Positions 6,759 through 12,302 of a stretch of DNA of 12,302 bases are shown piece by piece. This DNA is from Gammaproteobacteria bacterium (GTDB lineage: Bacteria; Pseudomonadota; Gammaproteobacteria; GCA-001735895), in contig JAOUJX010000086.1 of the NCBI GenBank assembly GCA_029882955.1, positions 1-12,302 of the forward strand, in the 5' to 3' direction. Made by a program: the position numbers and the translations under genes. The notes below the pieces were generated by a model. It saw only the letters and a list, made by a program, of their open reading frames with translations. It was not told the DNA's origin and searched no databases. Each line of letters begins with the position of its first letter. Within the stretch, counting starts at the first letter, position 1.

Positions 6759-7172
6759 ATGGCGCTAGAAAAGACATACGGCGAAGCCGATACTACCTTC
6801 CAGGCGGCTGGTGGTCAGGCTGGAATTCGAAAACTGGTCGATACGTTTTTCGACATAATGGGTAGTAATCCCGCCTATCAAAAAATCTATCACTGGCACC
6901 CTGATGATATAGGCGTTTCTCGTGATAAGCTGGCTCTATTCCTCTGCGGCTGGATGGGTGGCCCACGTCTGTTCCCCGAAAAATATGGCCCGATCGCTAT
7001 CCCGGTCGTTCATCGGCACCTGGATGTGACCGAGGTCGAGCGCGACATGTGGCTGGAGTGTATGAAAGAAGCTCTGGCTCAACAGGACTACCCGAAATCC
7101 CTCCAGCATTATTTAATCGAACAGTTATACGTCCCGGCAGAGAGAGTTCGCCAGGTCTGTATGGGGAAATGA
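6759..7172 (+). CDS. Group II truncated haemoglobin (TrHb2/HbO type)
   Basis: The 137-residue haem protein has the 2-on-2 truncated globin signatures: WHPDD (46-50) at the CD region, the diagnostic FLCGWMGGPRLFPEKYG (61-77), the proximal histidine in HRH (His87), and RDMWLECM with Trp98, the group II-specific G8 Trp. Members bind O2 and NO, and roles in NO or peroxide detoxification or redox sensing have been proposed. By my alignment the B10 position, usually Tyr in group II, is Phe31 (TFFDIM), which would remove a ligand-stabilising hydroxyl. The C-terminus keeps Cys101 and Cys134. The ribosome-binding site is weak (GAG close to the ATG). It is apparently monocistronic, next to the nitronate monooxygenase remnant and the HIG1-like gene. 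Confidence 0.92.
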   Translation: MALEKTYGEADTTFQAAGGQAGIRKLVDTFFDIMGSNPAYQKIYHWHPDDIGVSRDKLALFLCGWMGGPRLFPEKYGPIAIPVVHRHLDVTEVERDMWLECMKEALAQQDYPKSLQHYLIEQLYVPAERVRQVCMGK

Positions 7173-7237
7173 TTTATTTTTGTCTGAAATGAGTCAGCAA
7201 AGAGCACTTAGGTGAATAGAAAGGCATAAATTCCCGC

Positions 7238-7243
7238 TATAAT
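7238..7243 (+). promoter_or_regulatory. Possible -10 hexamer upstream of icd
   Basis: A perfect TATAAT occurs 112 nt before the icd start. The best upstream partner, TAGAAA at 7217-7222, has a short 15-bp spacing and only four of six matches to the -35 consensus, so the promoter call is weak. Confidence 0.3.
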
Positions 7244-7298
7244 ATTGGCGAGATAATTATAAGTATGTAATCGATAAAGTTTTATTAAATCGTACATA

Positions 7299-7323
7299 GT
7301 CTTTAAAATATACTATTAAAGAC
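7299..7323. repeat. Perfect 8-bp inverted repeat before icd, possible operator
   Basis: GTCTTTAA (7299-7306) and TTAAAGAC (7316-7323) are exact inverted copies separated by 9 AT-rich bases, centred about 45 nt before the icd ATG. The 17-bp centre-to-centre spacing and AT-rich middle suit a dimeric regulator or a weak leader hairpin. A looser 6-bp pair, TATGTA (7264-7269) and TACATA (7293-7298), lies just upstream. No known regulator motif is recognised. Confidence 0.4.
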
Positions 7324-7355
7324 GATTAACTTCATTCCCGGGACGAGCAAAGCAA

Positions 7356-9584
7356 ATGAGTGACACAAAAATAATATATACCCTTACCGACGAAGCACCT
7401 TTATTAGCCACCTGTTCGCTGTTGCCCATTATTCGTAGTTTTACCTCGACCGCCGGTATCGATGTGGAAGAAAGCGATATATCGTTAGCCGCCAGGATAC
7501 TGGCAGAATTCCCTGATTATCTGACGGATGATCAAAAACTCGAAGATAACCTGGCAGAGTTAGGCCGACTGACGCAGTTGTCGACTACCAATATTATTAA
7601 ATTGCCTAATATTAGCGCTCCCGTCATGCAGTTGTCTTCGGCAATTACGGAGCTTCAGTCCCAGGGATACAATATTCCTGACTATCCTCAAGACCCACAA
7701 AATGAAGAAGAAGAGGTTATAGCACGGCGTTACGGGAAGGTTCTGGGGAGTGCGGTTAACCCGGTTCTCCGGGAAGGTAACTCTGACCGGCGAGCACCGC
7801 CAGCGGTGAAACGCTATGCCCGGAAAAACCCTCACTCGATGGCAAAATGGAGCCAGGCTTCGCGCACACATGTTTCGCACATGCATGGTGGTGATTTCTA
7901 TTCCAGTGAAAAAAGCATGGCGATTGATAAGGACTGTACCGTATCGATGGATCTGGTGACTGAAAGTGGAAAAAGTATTGTGCTCAAGGAAAATATGGGT
8001 TTGCTCAAAGACGAAATCATTGACAGCATGTTTATGAGCAAAAAGGCGCTTTGTGACTTTTACGAGGAGCAGATGGAAGACGCCAGGGAAACCGGTGTCA
8101 TGTTTTCATTACATGTGAAAGCCACCATGATGAAAGTCTCCCACCCTATCGTTTTTGGTCATGCGGTTAAGATTTTCTACAAAGATGCTTTTAAAAAGCA
8201 TGGGGAACTGTTTGAAAAACTGGGTGCGAATCCGAATAACGGTATCAGCAGTATTTACGAAAAAATTGCGGAGTTACCAGAATCTGTTCGGGAAGAAATT
8301 GAGCGTGATCTTCATGCCTGCCATGAGCATCGTCCCGAGCTGGCAATGGTTGACTCGAATAAAGGTATTTCCAATCTGCATGCACCAAACGATGTGATTG
8401 TTGATGCGTCCATGCCCGCGATGATTCGTTCTGGTGGCAAAATGTGGGGAGCCGATGGCCGACCAAAAGACACCAAAGCCGTCATTCCGGAGAGTACATT
8501 TGCCAGGATTTATCAGGAAATCATTAATTTCTGTAAAACTCACGGCGCTTTCGATCCGACCACGATGGGAACCTGCCCGAATGTTGGTTTGATGGCGAAA
8601 AAAGCCGAAGAGTACGGCTCGCACGATAAAACCTTCGAGATACCCGAAGCAGGCGTAGCTCGAATTGTCGATCAGGATGGAAAGGTATTGATCGAGCAAA
8701 ATGTCGAAGAAGGTGATATCTGGAGAATGTGCCAGACCAAGGACGCTCCGATTCGTGACTGGGTAAAGCTGGCTGTGTCGCGTGCGAGGCAATCTGGAAT
8801 GCCAGCTGTGTTCTGGCTCGATGAGTATCGCCCGCACGAAATGGAGTTGATCAAAAAGGTCAGGCGTTATCTACAGGATCACGACACCAGTGGGCTCGAT
8901 ATTCAAATCATGTCGCAACAACGAGCGATGCGTTATACCCTTGAACGAATAATTCGCGGTAAAGACACCATTTCGGTCACCGGCAATATCCTGCGTGATT
9001 ATCTTACTGATTTATTCCCGATCATGGAGCTCGGGACTAGTGCCAAGATGCTTTCCATCGTGCCGTTGATGGCCGGTGGTGGCCTGTTCGAAACCGGCGC
9101 CGGTGGCTCTGCACCGAAGCACGTTAAACAGCTGGTTGAGGAAAATCATTTACGCTGGGACTCGTTGGGAGAGTTCCTCGCGCTTGCCGTTTCGCTGGAA
9201 GATGTCGGTATTAAGACCGATAACCAAAAAGCCAAAATTTTGGCCCGAACACTCGATGACGCTACCGGCCAGTTGCTTGACAATAACAAGTCGCCTTCAC
9301 GCCGCACCGGCGAGCTGGACAACCGGGGCAGTCATTTCTATCTTGCTATGTACTGGGCGCAGGCATTGGCGGAGCAGGAGGACGATGCCGACTTAAAACA
9401 ACGGTTTGCGCCTTTGGCTAAAAGTCTTGCAGAGAATGAGCAGAAGATTCTTGATGAATTGGCCGAAGTACAGGGTAGAGCTGTTGATATTGGTGGTTAT
9501 TACCACCCTGATTTAGAAAAAATGAAAGCTGTCATGCGACCGAGTGCTACCTTTAATTCGGTGCTTGATTCGGCTGCGGATTAA
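7356..9584 (+). CDS. icd: Isocitrate dehydrogenase, NADP-dependent, monomeric type
   Basis: At 742 residues this is the large single-chain isocitrate dehydrogenase that oxidises isocitrate to 2-oxoglutarate and CO2 with NADP+ in the TCA cycle. Residues known to bind isocitrate and metal in the Azotobacter vinelandii enzyme occur here at the same numbers: Ser132, Asn135, Arg139 and Arg145 (GSAVNPVLREGNSDRR), Lys255, Asp350, Tyr420, Asp548 and Asp552. The NADP 2'-phosphate contacts His589, Arg600 and Arg649 are also present. The protein is therefore complete and expected to be active and NADP-specific. The ATG is preceded by a weak GAG-type ribosome-binding site. No neighbour is clearly in the same operon; the next gene begins 55-124 nt downstream, depending on its start. 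Confidence 0.98.
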   Translation: MSDTKIIYTLTDEAPLLATCSLLPIIRSFTSTAGIDVEESDISLAARILAEFPDYLTDDQKLEDNLAELGRLTQLSTTNIIKLPNISAPVMQLSSAITELQSQGYNIPDYPQDPQNEEEEVIARRYGKVLGSAVNPVLREGNSDRRAPPAVKRYARKNPHSMAKWSQASRTHVSHMHGGDFYSSEKSMAIDKDCTVSMDLVTESGKSIVLKENMGLLKDEIIDSMFMSKKALCDFYEEQMEDARETGVMFSLHVKATMMKVSHPIVFGHAVKIFYKDAFKKHGELFEKLGANPNNGISSIYEKIAELPESVREEIERDLHACHEHRPELAMVDSNKGISNLHAPNDVIVDASMPAMIRSGGKMWGADGRPKDTKAVIPESTFARIYQEIINFCKTHGAFDPTTMGTCPNVGLMAKKAEEYGSHDKTFEIPEAGVARIVDQDGKVLIEQNVEEGDIWRMCQTKDAPIRDWVKLAVSRARQSGMPAVFWLDEYRPHEMELIKKVRRYLQDHDTSGLDIQIMSQQRAMRYTLERIIRGKDTISVTGNILRDYLTDLFPIMELGTSAKMLSIVPLMAGGGLFETGAGGSAPKHVKQLVEENHLRWDSLGEFLALAVSLEDVGIKTDNQKAKILARTLDDATGQLLDNNKSPSRRTGELDNRGSHFYLAMYWAQALAEQEDDADLKQRFAPLAKSLAENEQKILDELAEVQGRAVDIGGYYHPDLEKMKAVMRPSATFNSVLDSAAD

Positions 9585-9707
9585 ATATCGGTAGAACTGA
9601 AGCAATGATAGGCAGGTAAGCTTCGAGTCCAGAGCAATGTGGTTTCTACCAGCCATACTCCGGATAAATTAGTTAAATTTTGTCGACTGGGGACCTGTCT
9701 TAACCGA

Positions 9708-11030
9708 ATGAATAGCTTTCCTACACTCTGGCTCCTCGCTGGAATTTTAACTGTGGCTGGCGGCTGCACGCTAATCCTTCGATTGATTTTGAAAAACAAT
9801 CGGATCATCAGGCAGCTAACAGAGCATAAACGGAGTCTGATGGAGAAGGACGACATGCTTCACGAGGCCGTCGAGGCGGTCTCCGAGGGCTTCGTTATTT
9901 ACGACCAGAATGACCGCTTTATCACTTGTAACGAGGCTTATCGGCAAATCTACAAAACCAGTGCCGATCTATTTATACCGGAAGTCAGCTTCTCGGAAAT
10001 CATTCGCTCCGGAGTCGAGCGAGGCCAGTACCCCGCCGCAGTTGGTAATGAAGAAGACTGGATAGCCGAGCGCGTCCGTTTGCATCAGAACCCGGACGGC
10101 AGCATCGTGCAGCAACGTCTCGATAATGGCACCTGGCTGCAAATTATTGAAAACAAAACTAAAAGCGGATATATCGTCGGCAACCGGGTAGATATAACCG
10201 CCCTGAAACACGGTGAAGCAGAATTACGACGGGTTCAGGAAAACCTCGAAGAACAGGTTCTCGAGCGTACCAGTGCGTTACTTGAAGCAAAAGAGCAGGC
10301 TGAGCAGGCTAACAGAGCCAAGTCCGAATTTTTAACGAATATGTCGCACGAGCTCCGGACGCCACTACATGGCTTGCTGAGCTTTTCTGAATTGGGTAAA
10401 TCCAGGGCGCATGAACTGGATAGTGATACAGTAGAGAGATACTTCGAAAATATTTTTATCAGTGGCAAACGCCTGCTGGCATTGATAAATGATTTGCTCG
10501 ATATTTCTAAGCTGGATGCGGGTAAATATCGACTTGAGTTTGATAATTGTAAAATCGACTCCCTGTGGCATCAGGCAACGCGCGAGCTGGAATCTCTGGC
10601 GAGTAATAGAGGCATTAAATTCGAACTTCAGAATACGGCTAGCGAGTCTGTCTGTTTCTGCGACTATCGGCGTATTCAGCAGGTAGTCTCGAATATTCTG
10701 TCAAATGCAATTAAATTTAGCCCCGATAACTCTACGATTCGTTGTCAGATAGAATCGGTTCGACTGGAGGAAAATTCTGATATATCGGATGCGCTTCAGG
10801 TTACGATAATAGATGAAGGTGAGGGCGTTAGTAATGAAAACCTGGAATATATATTTGAAAAGTTCACCCAGGTTACTGCGCCCGATAATGCTATTCAAGG
10901 TACCGGACTGGGCCTGGCCTTATGCCGGGAGATATTGGACTTGCATAAGGGGAAAATCTGGGCAGAAAATAATTCAGAATCGGGAATGCGTTTCATTTTT
11001 GTGATACCGATTAAGATGGGTGATTCGTAG
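9708..11030 (+). CDS. PAS-domain sensor histidine kinase, membrane-anchored
   Basis: The predicted 440-residue kinase opens with one hydrophobic helix (about 5-28). A PAS-like sensor follows at about 48-165, containing EGFVIYDQNDRFITCNEAY and ending with the typical VDIT. A coiled-coil linker (170-205) leads to the dimerisation/phosphotransfer H-box MSHELRTPLH with His214. The catalytic domain has the N-box VVSNILSNAIKFSP (Asn329, Asn333), the G1 box DEGEG (369-373), the F-box FEKFTQ (383-388) and the G2 box GTGLGLAL (398-405). No receiver domain and no adjacent response regulator are seen, so it is an orphan kinase. The open frame extends to a GTG at 9639, adding 23 polar residues; I prefer the ATG at 9708, which puts the membrane helix at the N-terminus, although neither start has a good ribosome-binding site. 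The signal is unknown. Confidence 0.9.
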   Translation: MNSFPTLWLLAGILTVAGGCTLILRLILKNNRIIRQLTEHKRSLMEKDDMLHEAVEAVSEGFVIYDQNDRFITCNEAYRQIYKTSADLFIPEVSFSEIIRSGVERGQYPAAVGNEEDWIAERVRLHQNPDGSIVQQRLDNGTWLQIIENKTKSGYIVGNRVDITALKHGEAELRRVQENLEEQVLERTSALLEAKEQAEQANRAKSEFLTNMSHELRTPLHGLLSFSELGKSRAHELDSDTVERYFENIFISGKRLLALINDLLDISKLDAGKYRLEFDNCKIDSLWHQATRELESLASNRGIKFELQNTASESVCFCDYRRIQQVVSNILSNAIKFSPDNSTIRCQIESVRLEENSDISDALQVTIIDEGEGVSNENLEYIFEKFTQVTAPDNAIQGTGLGLALCREILDLHKGKIWAENNSESGMRFIFVIPIKMGDS

Positions 11031-11091
11031 CCTGGTATAGCGTCAAATAGCCACCACCTTAAACTAATTTAACCCGGTTCATCTCCATAAC

Positions 11092-11781
11092 ATGACAACT
11101 TACCAGAGCCTGCTGCTTGGGCTTAGATCATCTGGCGCGTATTTTCTCTCGACTTTTCTGTTTGGTGTCATGTTTGGTATTGCGGCCTCGGCCTCAGGTG
11201 TCGAAAACTGGCAGGCACTATTAATGAGCGCATCTGTTTTCAGCGCCTCGGCTCAGTTCGCCAGCCTCGAATTCTGGCAGTCACCCTTGCCATTGGGGAC
11301 TATCGCGCTGTCGGTGTTCCTGGTGAGTAGCCGCAATATTCTGCTGGCTATGTCGATGACGCATCATTTTGATGGACATAGCCTGGGTCGGCGAATTATC
11401 TGGTTATTTATTCTGAATGATCCTGGCGTGGTGACGTCATTCAGGATGGATGAATGGGTGGATCGACTGGGTTATGTGACTGGTTACGGCATCGCTCTGA
11501 TGGCGAGCTGGGTGTTGTCCACTGCCCTGGGTTTGAGCGTTGCCGGTCTGTTTGACGGTGCCGATTTAAGCTCGCTCGATTTTGCCGGGCCGCTGGTGAT
11601 GGCTACTATGATGATGTTATTTGCCAAAGGCTCGAAATCGAGTCCTACCCCCTGGATTGTTTCGGGCATCGCAGCACTGATTCTGTTTGAGGTGGGTACG
11701 CCGAATTATCTGATTCTCATGCTATCGGTAGTGATCGGTATTGCCGCAGCCATAATCAGAGAGAAAACCCGGCATGTATGA
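11092..11781 (+). CDS. azlC: AzlC family branched-chain amino-acid exporter, large subunit
   Basis: The 229-residue integral membrane protein has about six hydrophobic segments. Family hallmarks are visible: GVMFGIAASASG (25-36), the SASVFSASAQF stretch (46-56) that corresponds to the usual S..VFAGa.QF, and SSRNILLAMSM (79-89), matching the N-x-R-x-x-L-x-x pattern. AzlC with AzlD (BrnFE in corynebacteria) exports branched-chain amino acids and analogues. Its last 8 nt overlap azlD, the usual two-subunit arrangement. No Shine-Dalgarno sequence is evident before the ATG; the 61-nt gap to the kinase gene does not reveal a clear promoter. Substrate is assumed from the family. Confidence 0.93.
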   Translation: MTTYQSLLLGLRSSGAYFLSTFLFGVMFGIAASASGVENWQALLMSASVFSASAQFASLEFWQSPLPLGTIALSVFLVSSRNILLAMSMTHHFDGHSLGRRIIWLFILNDPGVVTSFRMDEWVDRLGYVTGYGIALMASWVLSTALGLSVAGLFDGADLSSLDFAGPLVMATMMMLFAKGSKSSPTPWIVSGIAALILFEVGTPNYLILMLSVVIGIAAAIIREKTRHV

Positions 11782-12094
11782 GCAGTATCCTGTTCTGGTG
11801 ACCATTGCCATGATGTCGGCCATCGTCTATGCCACGCGTCTAGGTGGTTATCTGGTTGGATTAAAAATTCGTCATATTGGCTGGTTGCGACCCATTCTCG
11901 AAGCATTTCCAGGCTGCGCCTTTATGGCGATTCTGGTGCCGGCCGTTCGACAAGGAAGTCCCACTGAAATTATCGCAATACTTTGCGTGATTGGACTAAT
12001 GTGGAAAACCGATAATGTCGTGATGGCAACCGTGGCAGGTATGGCCGTATTGGTTCTGGGAGAAACGACATTATCTGGCACCGGACTGGGCTGA
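11774..12094 (+). CDS. azlD: AzlD family branched-chain amino-acid exporter, small subunit
   Basis: The 106-residue protein has about four hydrophobic helices and the AzlD-like features YATRLGGYLVG (near 16-26), a Pro-containing segment ILEAFPGCAFMAILVP, and a final hydrophobic helix. It overlaps azlC by 8 nt, which supports translational coupling and formation of an AzlCD heteromer. Length is normal for the family. The 155 nt between its stop and the convergent gene end contain no clear terminator hairpin. Confidence 0.92.
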   Translation: MYEQYPVLVTIAMMSAIVYATRLGGYLVGLKIRHIGWLRPILEAFPGCAFMAILVPAVRQGSPTEIIAILCVIGLMWKTDNVVMATVAGMAVLVLGETTLSGTGLG

Positions 12095-12249
12095 ACTGAG
12101 CTGTTTATTTGTCTGTTGATATCGGAATTACCGATCTGGCACCAGAGTGGATATCTTTAGCAAGGCAGTAAAAGCCTCGGTTCATGTGCCGATTAGTGGT
12201 CGTACGATGTCATTTAACAAACAGGGTAAATGTGTCGCGGATTGCTAGT

Positions 12250-12302
12250 TTATTCGAGAAAATCCTGCATCCAGCGTTCATAGTCTTCTTCTCGCGATAG
12301 CT
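12250..12302 (-). CDS. C-terminal end of an unidentified gene, partial
   Basis: On the - strand the frame is open from the window edge to a TAA at 12252-12250. It encodes LSREEDYERWMQDFLE, a charged, amphipathic tail typical of a soluble protein C-terminus. The fragment is too short to name a family. It would be convergent with azlCD. The call rests only on an open frame with plausible composition. Confidence 0.4.
   Translation of the reverse strand, partial: LSREEDYERWMQDFLE

Noticed and set aside
8274..8837. A 187-codon open frame on the - strand inside icd
   Set aside because: It lies wholly antisense to a clearly functional monomeric isocitrate dehydrogenase and has no recognisable domain; it is a shadow of the coding strand.
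9637..9672. ATG at 9637 as start of a leader peptide before the histidine kinase
   Set aside because: It opens a frame of only 11 codons with no ribosome-binding site and no attenuator-like structure or codon pattern.
12147..12248. A 33-codon + strand frame from a GTG, ending in RTMSFNKQGKCVADC
   Set aside because: The composition looks somewhat protein-like and the end recalls binding-protein C-termini. There is no ribosome-binding site, no ATG start and no recognisable family, and a TGA lies just upstream. It could be a gene remnant but cannot be supported.

Overview
The window looks like chromosome of a mesophilic, probably aquatic proteobacterium, most likely gammaproteobacterial. The basis is moderate GC by eye, a monomeric NADP isocitrate dehydrogenase, a HIG1-type small membrane protein, a group II truncated globin and an AzlC/AzlD pair. 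No rRNA, tRNA, CRISPR array, insertion sequence or phage gene is visible, and the genus cannot be fixed from this sequence.

Region 1 (1-4078, + strand) is a tightly packed operon: the end of a LivM-type permease, LivG and LivF ATPases, a benzoate-CoA ligase family enzyme and an alpha/beta hydrolase. Spacings are an 11-nt overlap, then 6 nt, 45 nt and a TAATG overlap. This set resembles clusters for uptake and CoA activation of benzoate-like aromatic acids, as found beside aerobic benzoyl-CoA (box) genes. Any box genes would lie upstream, outside the window.

Region 2 (4144-5931, - strand) is a lone, large, multi-pass membrane protein. It combines a DUF3592-like N-terminal part with what looks like an arrestin-like beta-sandwich. 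It converges on the aromatic operon.

Region 3 (5932-7355) concerns oxygen and redox. A near-consensus FNR/Anr box lies about 41 nt before a predicted start site for a small HIG1-like protein. Next comes an eroded nitronate monooxygenase pseudogene on the - strand, missed by simple ORF calling, and then a group II truncated haemoglobin. The spacer before icd is AT-rich and holds an 8-bp perfect inverted repeat.

Region 4 (7356-11030) has the 742-residue monomeric isocitrate dehydrogenase, with the ligand residues I remember from the family conserved at the same numbers, followed by an orphan PAS-type sensor histidine kinase.

Region 5 (11092-12302) has an overlapping azlC-azlD pair, predicted to export branched-chain amino acids, and the last 17 codons of a convergent - strand gene running off the window.

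Most of the content is known families. The items most worth a second look are the FNR-type promoter before the HIG1-like gene, the nitronate monooxygenase remnant, the arrestin-like/DUF3592 architecture and the unusual LivF motifs. I found no convincing undescribed multi-gene system.
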